IMG/VR virus record: IMGVR_UViG_3300022890_000048
Coordinates: 1 to 41,998 of that record
DNA: 41,998 nt
Origin: a virus
Direction: 5' to 3' (one strand)
In this document: piece after piece, positions 15,487 to 24,744 of the stretch
How the letters are laid out: each line of letters starts with the position of its first letter
How positions within the stretch are numbered: the first letter of the stretch is position 1
The notes under the pieces: model-generated
What the model was told of the DNA's origin: nothing
Seen by the model: only the letters and a program-made list of their open reading frames with translations
Databases searched by the model: none
Made by a program: the position numbers and the translations under genes

Positions 15487-15942
15487 ATGGCCCTAAGTTC
15501 AATAGGCAGTATTGCCAACCACATCAGTGAGAACTTTCCAAACTTACCGATAGGTATCAGTGGAAACCTTGTTGAAATTGTTAATTTATCTCTTTTTAAT
15601 ACAGAAAACTATACTGGACAAAGCATAGGATCTAATTCTATAAGTGAAACATACCAGCACGCTATTTTAAATTTTGCACAAGCAGATATAATCGACCTTG
15701 TATATGGTCAAGCATCTACATTCTTGACATCCGGAGTAACACATTCCGTAACAACTTCTGAAGTATCCACAGTGAAGTTAGAAGGATTATCCGTTGAAGA
15801 CGGAGAAGGTAAAACTACAATCAGCGCAGTAAATGCACTTGGTGGCTTAGGTAAAAGTGCAGCAGATCAATTCAGAAAGATGGCAGAAGGTTCACTTAAA
15901 AATATTGGTCGAAAAGTTAACTTCGGCAAAACTTTGGCATGA
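15487..15942 (+). CDS. Putative head-tail connector protein
   Basis: A 151-residue protein. A helical core and its place directly after the capsid cluster fit gp6/gp15-type adaptor proteins that dock under the portal. I see no diagnostic motif, so the call rests on gene order. It is coupled by ATGA to the next gene. Confidence 0.45.
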   Translation: MALSSIGSIANHISENFPNLPIGISGNLVEIVNLSLFNTENYTGQSIGSNSISETYQHAILNFAQADIIDLVYGQASTFLTSGVTHSVTTSEVSTVKLEGLSVEDGEGKTTISAVNALGGLGKSAADQFRKMAEGSLKNIGRKVNFGKTLA

Positions 15943-16634
15943 CTGCAACAACAAGACTACAATCTGGATTCGATAAAATAGTTAGCCATGCTTCTAAGGT
16001 TTGTAAAATAAAAGCATTTGACCAAACGATAGGTAGTGTTTGGGATGATGATACAGCTTTGACAGGTAGGATCCAGAAGTATAGTATAACTGGATCATTA
16101 ACTCCAGACGCAACTGGAACTTATTTTGAAAGTGGAATGACTGGCGGAAAAATTTCTTATGTGAGAACTGATGGAGCATATTGGATTTGGCAGCAAGGTA
16201 CACCACCCAATAATGGTTTATGGTTTATGACAAAATATAAGAATCTTGAAAGTGGTGCTATGTGGGGGGGGGTTGTAGATTTATCTTCTGATCTACCCGC
16301 ATTTGCTGGTTCAGAAACTGGAACTGGTATAACTACGCCACAAGATATCTGGACAAGCGGAATAGTTCTACCTTTAGATCATCGAGCAGGCACTACAGAC
16401 TTCTTATTAGTACAAGAAGGAAAATTAGCACAATCAGATCAAAGACTCTTTATTAGTGGGGGTGTAAGATTAGCTGGTTCAGAAATACAAGTTAAAATTC
16501 AATTAGGAAGTCCAAGTGGAGATAATTACTTTGTTATCCCGGACGGAATAATCAATCATGAAATAGCTGGTACATCTATCTTCCAAAAGGCATATATTCG
16601 GAGACTGACCAATGGGTCTTTAATCAGAGAATGA
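15939..16634 (+). CDS. Putative head closure (stopper) protein
   Basis: A 231-residue beta-rich protein whose start (GFDKIVSHASKVCKIK, then IGSVWDDDTAL) resembles head-closure proteins. It is longer than the usual stopper of about 110 residues; the extra part may be an insertion or a separate domain. ATGA overlaps at both ends place it in the connector operon. Confidence 0.45.
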   Translation: MTATTRLQSGFDKIVSHASKVCKIKAFDQTIGSVWDDDTALTGRIQKYSITGSLTPDATGTYFESGMTGGKISYVRTDGAYWIWQQGTPPNNGLWFMTKYKNLESGAMWGGVVDLSSDLPAFAGSETGTGITTPQDIWTSGIVLPLDHRAGTTDFLLVQEGKLAQSDQRLFISGGVRLAGSEIQVKIQLGSPSGDNYFVIPDGIINHEIAGTSIFQKAYIRRLTNGSLIRE

Positions 16635-16999
16635 GCGTAAGCATGAGCGTTTTGGGATTGGCGCGGCTTCATTTATATCTTGGCAAGAAAAATAATAACA
16701 TAGCAGTATTAGAAAAGGCAGGATTGACTAAGGCGGCAGCATTCATGCAGAGCGAGGTTAAAGCGAGTATAGCTGGACGAAGAGCCGAACACGTAAGTGT
16801 GGATACTGGAAGATTCCTTAATAGTGTTAATTTTCAGGTAGGTAATGACGATGCTGTTATATTTAGTAACGTCCCTTATGCAGATTTTTTGGAATTTGGT
16901 ACTACCAGTTTTCAGGCGAGACCGCACTTCAGAAATAGTAAAGCAAGGAACCAGAAAGAGGCAATAGGGATTATTAACAAGGAGATTAAGAAGGCTTAA
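16631..16999 (+). CDS. HK97 gp10-like head-tail joining protein
   Basis: A 122-residue protein with the family pattern: helical N-terminus, VDTGRFLNSV, then YADFLEFGTTSFQARPHFR. The GT...RPHFR stretch is typical of HK97 gp10 proteins, which sit at the neck of long non-contractile tails. Followed at once by a promoter and an HNH gene that break the normal neck gene order. Confidence 0.85.
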   Translation: MSVSMSVLGLARLHLYLGKKNNNIAVLEKAGLTKAAAFMQSEVKASIAGRRAEHVSVDTGRFLNSVNFQVGNDDAVIFSNVPYADFLEFGTTSFQARPHFRNSKARNQKEAIGIINKEIKKA

Positions 17000-17021
17000 T
17001 TTTATACTTGATTAATCAACG

Positions 17022-17030
17022 TTTAAAAAA
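17022..17030 (+). promoter_or_regulatory. Late-type promoter upstream of HNH gene
   Basis: TTTAAAAAA within ATCAACGTTTAAAAAA, nearly the same as the prohead protease promoter. A leader of roughly 45 bases follows, containing ACAAGCGAGT twice (17053-17062 and 17078-17087). It could serve the HNH gene and the tail genes behind it. Confidence 0.6.
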
Positions 17031-17094
17031 CAAAAAAACAAAATACTATTGTACAAGCGAGTACAAAAGAGAAAACAACAAGCGAGTTGGAAAA

Positions 17095-17424
17095 ATGAAA
17101 AAGAAATGTATAGAATGTGAAAAAGAATTTGAAGTAAGTAAATATAATAATTATTCTGGTTTAAGGAAGGCTCATTCTTTTTGTTGTAAAGAATGTAAGG
17201 ACCGATTTTTCCATAAGGAATACGACCAACAAGAAAAAGTTAAGGCATTGCACAATGTTCGGGCAAAAGACCGATATAAATCGCGGGACAAAGAAAAGTT
17301 TTGTCAAGAGTGCGGTTCTGAAGAGAATGTGGAAATACATCACATCACCTATGATTTGGAAAATAATTATATTAAATTTTTATGTAGAAATTGTCATAGA
17401 AAACTACATAGGAGTTTTATATAA
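17095..17424 (+). CDS. HNH endonuclease, 109 aa, inserted in the neck-tail operon
   Basis: Two zinc modules. Residues 5-34 hold a CIEC plus FCCKEC treble-clef-like finger. Residues 70-101 hold FCQECG, the HH pair in IHHITY and CRNCHRKLH, the classic HNH nuclease site. Likely a selfish homing endonuclease. ATG 17095 is chosen because the frame upstream of it runs through the promoter. The stop overlaps the tail-terminator start (TAATG), so the insertion kept downstream coupling. Confidence 0.8.
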   Translation: MKKKCIECEKEFEVSKYNNYSGLRKAHSFCCKECKDRFFHKEYDQQEKVKALHNVRAKDRYKSRDKEKFCQECGSEENVEIHHITYDLENNYIKFLCRNCHRKLHRSFI

Positions 17425-17870
17425 TGGTAAATTCTCAAACATTCGTAAGAGACACTCTGTATTTTATAAAGACTGACTTATTGGCAAATATTACAGATCC
17501 AATTTCAGCGTCGAGACCGTCGAATTCTAAATTCATTTTGACAGAATATCCTCAAAGAATAGCAGTATATCCAATAATCACAATCAAGATCCCAAACTAT
17601 GTTGCAAACCGTGCAGGAATGCAAGTAACAAATATGGATATGCAAATGACAATAGAAGTAAGAATCTGGGCAAGGAATGTTAAAGAGAGAGATACACTAT
17701 TCACAGATGTTTTAAACAGATTAAAAGATATTCAATTCACAGCAAGTGGTTCAACCAAAGCAGAACTTCATGATTTCAACATGCCAAGCGCAGTAGAAAT
17801 AAACGAGGAAGGAGACCAAGGAATTAAATCAAAGGTTATGGAGATTATCTATAACTTTTATAATATATAA
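17424..17870 (+). CDS. Putative tail terminator protein
   Basis: A 148-residue alpha/beta protein whose size and position, just before the tail tube gene, match lambda gpU or SPP1 gp17-like tail terminators, which cap the tail tube and join it to the neck. It contains MQMTIEVRIWARNVKERDTL, the central strand and helix typical of such folds. The call rests mostly on gene order. Confidence 0.6.
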   Translation: MVNSQTFVRDTLYFIKTDLLANITDPISASRPSNSKFILTEYPQRIAVYPIITIKIPNYVANRAGMQVTNMDMQMTIEVRIWARNVKERDTLFTDVLNRLKDIQFTASGSTKAELHDFNMPSAVEINEEGDQGIKSKVMEIIYNFYNI

Positions 17871-17885
17871 ATGTAAGGAGGAAAA

Positions 17886-18893
17886 ATGACCAGATACATA
17901 TCCGATCTTAATAAAGTTGTAATGCTCTACGAAAGTGGAACTTATGCGAATGCGTTAACAAGTGGAATGTGGCTTGGAGAAGTTACAGACAACTCTTTGG
18001 CTGATGAAGAAGGTTATCTAAAAGATATATTCTTGGGTGATAAATCAAGATCAGTTGGAAGATACGAAAGAGGACCAAACGACGTAACCGGAACAATCAC
18101 ATACCATCCAGTTGATATGAATCTCGTTGCTCACCACATCGGTTCGGTACAAGAGATCTCAGGAGCTTCTACGGAGCATAATGCTACAGAAGTTTCTACA
18201 GATGTAAACCAGAATCCGTTCACAAGTGGACCAGCAGGAGATTTAAACACGCCATATAGTTTTACTGTCGAAGATTCGAAACAAGCAGCAGGAACAGGAC
18301 AGAATTTCATAAGAACTGTACACGGGTGTGTTGTTGATAGTATGTCAATTAATATTGCTCAAGGCGAGAAAGTCGCAATAGATGTTAATTGGCTTGGACA
18401 AGGAGTAGTATTCAGTTCAGGAACAACAACAACAGTAACCGTAGCAGATCAATCACCATATTTGTGGTCTGATTGTAGCTTAACAGTTGCAGGAAGTTCA
18501 CTAACCACTGCGAAAGACATGACTTTAGACATCAACCAGAATGTAACCGGCCCGCACTACTTGAATGGATCAAGACAAATTGCTGAACCGTTCTTCGGAA
18601 CCAGAGAATATGCATTAAGCATAACTACCGATTTGTCCACAGACCATGCCAAGATGTTGTACAACGAGTACTACAAAGGCGGCAGTACATTGAATTGGGT
18701 CTTAGACATGAATGCAGATACAACAGGAAGTCAGCACGCTATCTTCACAGTAAGCGGTGCCAGAGTAACTTCTATGGAATTACCAAGTACATCAGAAGGG
18801 ATAAACGAAACAACATTTGAGTTAAGCGCAGGAAGTATGGACTTAGTTGACTATACAAATCCAGCACAAATAGGTTCGTACAATCCTTTTTAA
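17886..18893 (+). CDS. Major tail tube protein
   Basis: A 335-residue beta-rich protein with a perfect AAGGAGG site eight bases before its ATG, as expected for a highly made protein. Sequence such as ERGPNDVTGTITYHPVDM and the terminal TTFELSAGSMDLVDY fits the tube family. It polymerises into the non-contractile tail tube. It is longer than the usual 150-250 residues and may carry a surface domain. Confidence 0.75.
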   Translation: MTRYISDLNKVVMLYESGTYANALTSGMWLGEVTDNSLADEEGYLKDIFLGDKSRSVGRYERGPNDVTGTITYHPVDMNLVAHHIGSVQEISGASTEHNATEVSTDVNQNPFTSGPAGDLNTPYSFTVEDSKQAAGTGQNFIRTVHGCVVDSMSINIAQGEKVAIDVNWLGQGVVFSSGTTTTVTVADQSPYLWSDCSLTVAGSSLTTAKDMTLDINQNVTGPHYLNGSRQIAEPFFGTREYALSITTDLSTDHAKMLYNEYYKGGSTLNWVLDMNADTTGSQHAIFTVSGARVTSMELPSTSEGINETTFELSAGSMDLVDYTNPAQIGSYNPF

Positions 18894-18912
18894 ATTGTAA
18901 GGAGGTAAAAAG

Positions 18913-19164
18913 ATGAAAACCAAAGAAGTTGAGATAGAAGGCAAGAAATATACCGTGAAGGAGATTGGCTACCTTGACTCTGTAGAATTGCAAGATAGCA
19001 AAGAAAAGGGAACCAGGGTATTGATTTCCAAACTCTTGACATTATCAACAGGAATGACTGAAGAAGAGTTAGTTGTGCTTTCAAGAACTGAGGGAGAAGA
19101 ACTGCAAAAGGCAGTTAACGATATCAATGGACTGAGCCCTTTGCCGAAACCAACCAAAGAGTAG
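18913..19164 (+). CDS. Tail assembly chaperone, short (G-type) product
   Basis: An 83-residue helical protein between tail tube and tape measure, the fixed place of the lambda G/GT chaperone pair. It starts after a strong AAGGAGG site. Residues 10-77 form the core that binds the tape measure. The reading frame ends at a TAG at 19162, but a slippery sequence just before the end allows part of the ribosomes to continue in the -1 frame. Confidence 0.8.
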   Translation: MKTKEVEIEGKKYTVKEIGYLDSVELQDSKEKGTRVLISKLLTLSTGMTEEELVVLSRTEGEELQKAVNDINGLSPLPKPTKE

Positions 19165-19307
19165 AGACAGAGTTAAATCTCTGTAAGTTTTTTGGTTGGT
19201 CGCTCGCGCAAACAAGAGAATTGAGTCTTCCGGACTTTAATTCTGCAGTTAGGCACATCAATAAGTTCGTCAGAGACCAAAAGAAGCGGAACAAAAGGAA
19301 AAAATAA
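18913..19307 (+). CDS. Tail assembly chaperone, long (GT-type) product by -1 frameshift
   Basis: Reading shifts by -1 at CCCTTTG (19137-19143), giving 77 residues of the G frame plus 54 of the -1 frame, 131 in total. The extension contains LNLCKFFGWSLAQTRELSL, then a helix and a Lys/Arg-rich end. The FGWS...L pattern near its start is characteristic of phage T-type chaperone extensions. The -1 frame has no start codon of its own and is closed upstream by TAA at 19116, so it can only be reached by slippage. Its stop overlaps the tape measure ATG. Confidence 0.8.
19137..19200 (+). promoter_or_regulatory. Programmed -1 frameshift signal: slippery heptamer and stem-loop
   Basis: The heptamer C-CCT-TTG is in the X-XXY-YYZ register of the first frame. 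After a spacer of five bases, 19149-19158 pairs perfectly with 19191-19200 (ACCAACCAAA with TTTGGTTGGT). Four more weak pairs follow, then an inner stem ACAGAG/CTCTGT (19167-19172 with 19179-19184) with a six-base loop. Slip site, spacer and strong stem together form a textbook -1 signal. Confidence 0.85.
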
Positions 19308-21817
19308 TGGTAGATATAGGTGGAGCAATAACGCAAGGAGCAACAATATCTATTGTCATTAAGGCAATAGATCAATATAGCAAGGCGTTTAAATCAGCGA
19401 ATATGGCTGTTTCTGCGATGGGTATGGCATTCAAAGCTGGTGCAATCGCAATAGGTGCCGCTTCAGTTGCGCTTGGAGCTGTTGGGGTAAGTGCAGTTAA
19501 AACAGCAGCAAGTTTTGAGACTGCCTTCACGGGCGTAAGGAAGACATCAGATTTAACAGAACAAGGATTCGAAGAACTACAAAATAGGTTCGAAGAATTA
19601 ACAAAAGTAACCCCAGTAACATTTGAACAATTATCTGCAATAGGTGAAATTGCTGGTCAATTGGGTGTAGAGGGAGTTGATAATTTAGAAAAGTTCACCA
19701 AAACGATAGCAGATATCTCAGTAACTACTAATTTAACAGCAGAGGCGGCAGCTACATCATTCGCAAGGATTGCTAATGTTATGCAAATACCTTTAAGCGA
19801 AGTAGACAGAATGGCTTCATCGGTGGTTGATTTAGGTAATAATTTCGCCACAACAGAATCAGAGATTACTAATTTTGCAGAAAGAATCGCTGGTGCAGGT
19901 AAAATCGCAGGATTTACAACAGACGAGATACTTGCAATAGGGGCTGCAATGACTTCTGTTGGTGTAGAGGCAGAAGCAGGTGGTACGGCTGTACAGAAAG
20001 TACTTCTTGCTATGCAAGAGTCAGTTTCTACAGGCGGAGATAAGCTCGATGCATTTGCTGAAACTGCGGGAATGACCTCAGCAGAATTTCAAACAATGTG
20101 GGAACAAGACGCATCCGGCGCATTTGCCAGATTTGTTAATGGTTTGGGTACTGCAGGAGATCAAGCCTTTGGAATTTTAGATGAACTTGGACTTAAAGAT
20201 CAGCGTTTAATTAGGTCATTTTTATCTTTGGCCAATGCGGGTGACTTAGTAAATAGAACATTGACTACTTCTGAAAGTGCATGGTCCTCAAATAGTGCCT
20301 TAGTAGAAGAGGCAACAAAGAGATACGATACCTTTGATTCTAAGATGGCTATGGTTAAAAACCAAATAAGATTAGTATCAGAAGAAATAGGTGTAGCATT
20401 CCTCCCGGCATTAGTAGAACTTGCGGCAACTTTTACTGAAGAAGTACTTCCAGCATTAGAACCATTAATCCCAAGATTAGTAGAGATATTCACAACAGCG
20501 GCAGAACTCGCTTCAGGAGCCTTGCCTATGCTCACAGAGGGCTTCATATTCTTAGCGGACATATTTCTCAACCAAATAATCCCCGCATTCCAACCGGTGT
20601 TGGATGTTATTAAAGAATTATCACAAGATCCATTTTTTACAGGGGCAATAACAACAGCCATTGAAGGAATGGCCCCAGTGGTTACTATCCTTGCAGAAGG
20701 GTTCGCATCATTGGCAAGAGCAATAGTTCCTTTAATAGAACCAGCAGCAGAATTAATACAATTATTTGCAGAGTTATTCGTTGATGTAATAACACAATCC
20801 GCACCAATAGTGGTTGACTTACTTCTCGCATTGTCAGAAATCTTCAAAGATATCTTCGCAAGGTTAAAACCCTTAATACCAAAGATCATAGAGTTTGCAT
20901 CACGACTGATAGACAAGATCGTTCCGAGATTACCTAAACTGGTTGACATATTTTTTAAGTTAGTAGATATCCTCTTTGAATTGTTTGTAGCAGTAGAACC
21001 ACTCTTAGAACCATTAATGGACATTGCCATACTTCTTGCGGATTTGTTAATAGATGCTATAGAGCCACTTATCCCATACTTAGAAGATATTGGGGAATTG
21101 TTTGCCGATTTGCTCGTGGCTCTAATACCAATCATACCATCCATTGCAGAATTGGTTGGGGCTCTTGTTTTTTTAACAGTAAAGATATTGGATGAGTTAC
21201 TTCCAGCACTTAGTTGGTTAATAGACATTCTTGATGGGCCGGTAGTTGATGCGATAGTTAAGAATATCGAAACAGTGATAAATTTTGTGAAATGGATAGG
21301 AAAAGCCATCGACGCTATCTTTATATTCGATGATTTGTTCGGAAAATCAAAAAAGAGTGCAGAAAGCGCTGCTTCAGGGATTGATTCTTATACAAGATCA
21401 CTCAATAATGCGACTTCAGCACAAGATGATTTAATTAGAAGACAACAGGAAACAATAGATCTTGCGAATCAAACTTCTGATGCTATAAGAGCAGAACCAA
21501 TAGACCTAACAAGAGATGCTATAGAAAGAGATGATAGAAGTAGAAACAGAAACAGGAACAATAATCGGTCGGATCCAATAGTTTTAAATGGCCCAAACCA
21601 GAATGATGATCCAACAAGATCACCTGTGATAAGACTTAATGATTTCATACTCACAAAGAATGGGCAAATCATCGAAACAAATCCGAATGATACTATCTTC
21701 GGAATGCAAGGTGGTGGAGCAAACGTGACAGTTAACATAGATAGAATATACGGGACAGATCCAGAAGAAATGATGGAAGCATTCGAAAGTAAATTGAGGA
21801 CTTTAATTCGCGCGTAA
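19307..21817 (+). CDS. Tail tape measure protein
   Basis: An 836-residue protein of the TP901 family. A hydrophobic segment rich in Ala, Gly and Val lies near residues 35-65, then the conserved core SFETAFTGVRKTSDL. Residues about 360-670 are a long series of hydrophobic helices rich in Ile, Leu and Pro that probably insert in the cell membrane at ejection. It sets tail length; at about 0.15 nm per residue the tail would be near 125 nm. The ATG overlaps the stop of the chaperone extension. Confidence 0.9.
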   Translation: MVDIGGAITQGATISIVIKAIDQYSKAFKSANMAVSAMGMAFKAGAIAIGAASVALGAVGVSAVKTAASFETAFTGVRKTSDLTEQGFEELQNRFEELTKVTPVTFEQLSAIGEIAGQLGVEGVDNLEKFTKTIADISVTTNLTAEAAATSFARIANVMQIPLSEVDRMASSVVDLGNNFATTESEITNFAERIAGAGKIAGFTTDEILAIGAAMTSVGVEAEAGGTAVQKVLLAMQESVSTGGDKLDAFAETAGMTSAEFQTMWEQDASGAFARFVNGLGTAGDQAFGILDELGLKDQRLIRSFLSLANAGDLVNRTLTTSESAWSSNSALVEEATKRYDTFDSKMAMVKNQIRLVSEEIGVAFLPALVELAATFTEEVLPALEPLIPRLVEIFTTAAELASGALPMLTEGFIFLADIFLNQIIPAFQPVLDVIKELSQDPFFTGAITTAIEGMAPVVTILAEGFASLARAIVPLIEPAAELIQLFAELFVDVITQSAPIVVDLLLALSEIFKDIFARLKPLIPKIIEFASRLIDKIVPRLPKLVDIFFKLVDILFELFVAVEPLLEPLMDIAILLADLLIDAIEPLIPYLEDIGELFADLLVALIPIIPSIAELVGALVFLTVKILDELLPALSWLIDILDGPVVDAIVKNIETVINFVKWIGKAIDAIFIFDDLFGKSKKSAESAASGIDSYTRSLNNATSAQDDLIRRQQETIDLANQTSDAIRAEPIDLTRDAIERDDRSRNRNRNNNRSDPIVLNGPNQNDDPTRSPVIRLNDFILTKNGQIIETNPNDTIFGMQGGGANVTVNIDRIYGTDPEEMMEAFESKLRTLIRA

Positions 21818-21840
21818 TTAAATAAAAATGGAGGAACAAA

Positions 21841-22272
21841 ATGGAAGAAAAAGTAGGACTTAACGGAAGAGTTGAATTGATTCACGTGTCTAATGGTATT
21901 GCTACAAGAGTACCAAACACTGTTGTGAATGAAGGAAAAGCACTATTGGCTGGTTTGATGGTTGGTAGTTTTAGTGGACCATCAAATATGGCAATTGGTA
22001 CTGGATCTGAAACAATAGCAGGCACAGAAACAACACTTGGATCAGAACAACTTCGTGAAGGTACTGACGCAACTTTGACAACAACTTCGGTTGCAGACGA
22101 CACAAGTACATTTGTGGGTAGTTTTGGTGTTAGTGGAACACACGCTATTCAAGAAGCAGGTTTATTCGATGCAGCTTCAGCAGGAAGCATGATATCAAAA
22201 ACCGTATTCTCAACAATCAACGTTGTGAGTGGCGATAGTATCAATGCGACTTGGGACATACAAGTTAGTTAA
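21841..22272 (+). CDS. Tail-tip or fibre-associated protein, paralogue of 26238 product
   Basis: A 143-residue beta-rich protein with the segment PSNMAIGTGSETIAGTETTL followed by EQLREGTD. This Ile/Met-A-I-G-x-G ... L-x-x-E pattern recurs in the product of 26238-26588 and is common in tail appendage proteins. It has a GGAGG site eight bases upstream. It follows the tape measure, where distal tail proteins normally lie, but the sequence is closer to appendage proteins. Confidence 0.6.
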   Translation: MEEKVGLNGRVELIHVSNGIATRVPNTVVNEGKALLAGLMVGSFSGPSNMAIGTGSETIAGTETTLGSEQLREGTDATLTTTSVADDTSTFVGSFGVSGTHAIQEAGLFDAASAGSMISKTVFSTINVVSGDSINATWDIQVS

Positions 22273-22339
22273 ATAACATTTTGGAACCGAAAGAGAATGG
22301 CAATAACTTTCAATATACCTGTAAGGGGGTTAATCTAAA

Positions 22340-22819
22340 ATGGCATGGAACGATAATAAAAGTTCAGGAGACGACATACTTAGTGCAGACTGGGACGCGA
22401 TGGTTGCGGATCAACAAGGCAAGAGCATCATTTTCGGAGGAAATACTGGAGAGAAGCAATGGAACAACGGGTTCTCAGGATACTTCACGATAAACGGAGG
22501 AAATGTGGCAGATGAATACGCACACGCAACAGAGTCGTTTGCTGATATAATTATGCCGAAAGCTGGGTGGTTATCAAATATGTATACTTATGTTGCAACT
22601 AACGCTATAAATGCTGGATCTTCAATAGTATTTACTGTTAGAAAGAACGGTGTAGATACTGGGATGACAACAAAATACGATGCTACCACTACAGGATCAC
22701 AAATAAATGTGGGATCTGTTGAAGTTGCGGTAGGAGATTTACTAAATATGCTTGTAGAAACAGCAAACGACGGAGGAGCAACTGCGTCAAGTCTAAGTTG
22801 GGGCTTAGAATTTAAGTAA
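22340..22819 (+). CDS. Putative fibre or tail-surface protein, 159 aa
   Basis: Begins MAWNDNKSSGDDILSADWDA, an opening typical of phage fibre attachment regions. The rest is a beta sandwich rich in Thr, Gly and Asn. No receptor-binding family assigned. An AAGGGGG site lies upstream. It follows a 67-base gap without other features. Confidence 0.55.
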   Translation: MAWNDNKSSGDDILSADWDAMVADQQGKSIIFGGNTGEKQWNNGFSGYFTINGGNVADEYAHATESFADIIMPKAGWLSNMYTYVATNAINAGSSIVFTVRKNGVDTGMTTKYDATTTGSQINVGSVEVAVGDLLNMLVETANDGGATASSLSWGLEFK

Positions 22820-22843
22820 GGGCATAGTTAGATCATATTCAAA

Positions 22844-23782
22844 ATGGCAAGCTGGGAACAAACACAATATAGTGCAGACTTCGATACTGGTAAGTTTGAC
22901 AAATCAAAATTTGATATACTGAACAATCTCTTTGTAGGAGATGACGAAGATATTGCGACACTTTCTGATAGCTTTACAGCAATTTCAAATTTCAAGTTTA
23001 TTGGGTCAGGAACGGCTATCAATCCGTATCAAGTAAGAGATTGGAACGAATTGACTAAATGTATAAACAAACCATTCAGCTATTTTAAATTAATGAATGA
23101 CATTGACAAAAATTCTGATTGGTATTCTGTGGACGCCGGTTCAGATGCGAATGGGGGGTTGGGATTCAGAACGATAGTTCTCCTTTTTGGCGGGTTTGAT
23201 GGAAATGGAAAAACAATAAATGACCTTTATGTTAAGAGGGATGGTGAAGATTATCAGGGGGTATTTGGTACTGTAAGGGGGCCTGTTCATGATCTTGGGA
23301 TCAACGCGTCGATATTTTCAGACGGAGATTATGTTGGGGCTTTAGCAGGTAACCTTGATAGTGTCGGTTCGGTTTATAATTGTAAGACAACTGGAAAAGT
23401 AGAAGGTGCAACAAAGGTCGGTGGAATGATTGGGTTCCAAGACGATGTGACTTCTCTTGTTAAAAATTGTTATAGTTCTGTAGCGGTTTCCGGGGGTGAT
23501 GATGTCGGGGGTTTGGTTGGAAGATTTCTTGAGGGGTCTTGTATTAATTGTTATAGCACTGGCAAAGTGGAGGGTACAACAAGAGTTGGTGGGTTAATCG
23601 GTTCTATTGGAATTGGTGTTGCCGAGGATTGTTTCTGGGATACCGAAACTTCCCAAATAGGTAGTTCGGTAGCAGGTTCTGGATTAACTACCGCACAGAT
23701 GCAAGATGTAGATACTTTTAGTGGAGCAAGTTGGGATATCGAAGAAGTAAATAATTGGACTAATGAGGTTTGGGTTATATAA
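22844..23782 (+). CDS. GLUG-repeat adhesin-like protein
   Basis: A 312-residue protein. The C-terminal half has GLUG-type repeats with the pattern VGGLVG or VGGMIG followed by NCYSTGKVEG. These repeats stack into beta-helical or beta-sheet surface structures found in microbial adhesins. A second GLUG-like protein is at 28639. It probably forms part of a tail appendage used in host contact. Confidence 0.75.
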   Translation: MASWEQTQYSADFDTGKFDKSKFDILNNLFVGDDEDIATLSDSFTAISNFKFIGSGTAINPYQVRDWNELTKCINKPFSYFKLMNDIDKNSDWYSVDAGSDANGGLGFRTIVLLFGGFDGNGKTINDLYVKRDGEDYQGVFGTVRGPVHDLGINASIFSDGDYVGALAGNLDSVGSVYNCKTTGKVEGATKVGGMIGFQDDVTSLVKNCYSSVAVSGGDDVGGLVGRFLEGSCINCYSTGKVEGTTRVGGLIGSIGIGVAEDCFWDTETSQIGSSVAGSGLTTAQMQDVDTFSGASWDIEEVNNWTNEVWVI

Positions 23783-24744
23783 TGGGATATCCTTTTTTAA
23801 GTTGGGAGGCTAAAAGTTTTACTCCTGAGGTGCTGGATAGTTTTACAATAGTAGAGGCCATAGATATTTATCGACCAACGAGACATTTTCAAAATCCATT
23901 CTATCCCGAAGACGACACAACCTTGTTGGATAACCTTACAATCTATAAACAAAGTAAGACTTACACTCCAGAAACATTCGCAGACGAGTCCACGCTGTCA
24001 GAAAATATAATAATACAAAGGGTGAGCGAGCATAGTGTAATGCAGATATCAGAATCTACTACATTATCAGACGATTTTAATTATTTAAAGAATCCAACAA
24101 ACACCATTAAACAGTTCGATGATTCAGTAACTTTAGGAGAATCAATCCACATAGCGAGGGTAACAGAGATTACTAATATAGAGATTAATGATATTGAATC
24201 GTTATCTGAATCAATAGATATAAAGAGGAACGCAGAGGTGAGGACTTTGCAGATTAACGATAGTGTGGTTCTCTTAGACCCTTTTAGTTATACAAGAAGT
24301 GCGATAACGTTTTATAGGTTCTTTGATGAAGAACTACAGATAGAGGATTCATTCGATACAGATAAGTCCAGACACGTATTCGTGGAAACTTTTGATGATG
24401 CAATAATCCCAAAGAGTACCTTGGCTATAAGAAGACAATCTGAGCAAACTGCAATAGATATGCAAGACACAACAACCGTTTCTGATTTGTTCACAATAAC
24501 TCGTTCCGGCAGAAAGTTCAGCTTTTCAGTTTCAGATAAAATAACTAATTACGAAGGAACAACTATTAAGGCTGGGACCCGTGTTAGAAAATGGCTGTCT
24601 GAATTTGCACTCCAAACAGATATCTTTAAGAAAGAAGTCCACAAGAAGATTATAGACGTACCAACATTCACAGATGATCTTGATATTAATAAAATCATCC
24701 CACCAAAGTTCAGAAGACTTTATACGAGGTTAGTAATAACATGA
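23782..24744 (+). CDS. Repetitive structural protein, 320 aa
   Basis: Made of imperfect repeats of about 35-40 residues, each holding a D-S/T-x-x-L-S/G-E/D-x-I/F core (for example DSVTLGESIHIARVTEI and DIESLSESIDIKRNAEV). The pattern suggests a linear beta stack in the tail tip or a fibre shaft. Starts with a TAATG overlap on the GLUG gene and ends with an ATGA overlap on the hub gene. No family named. Confidence 0.6.
   Translation: MGYPFLSWEAKSFTPEVLDSFTIVEAIDIYRPTRHFQNPFYPEDDTTLLDNLTIYKQSKTYTPETFADESTLSENIIIQRVSEHSVMQISESTTLSDDFNYLKNPTNTIKQFDDSVTLGESIHIARVTEITNIEINDIESLSESIDIKRNAEVRTLQINDSVVLLDPFSYTRSAITFYRFFDEELQIEDSFDTDKSRHVFVETFDDAIIPKSTLAIRRQSEQTAIDMQDTTTVSDLFTITRSGRKFSFSVSDKITNYEGTTIKAGTRVRKWLSEFALQTDIFKKEVHKKIIDVPTFTDDLDINKIIPPKFRRLYTRLVIT

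Noticed and set aside
17008-17094. Extended N-terminus for the HNH protein at 17095
   Set aside because: Those codons contain the TATA box and leader repeats; ATG 17095 begins directly at the first zinc finger.
20200-21309. Long open frame (369 codons) on the - strand inside the tape measure gene
   Set aside because: It is the mirror of the tape measure helices; low-complexity Ser/Asn/Ile protein, no ribosome binding site, and all other genes are on the + strand.
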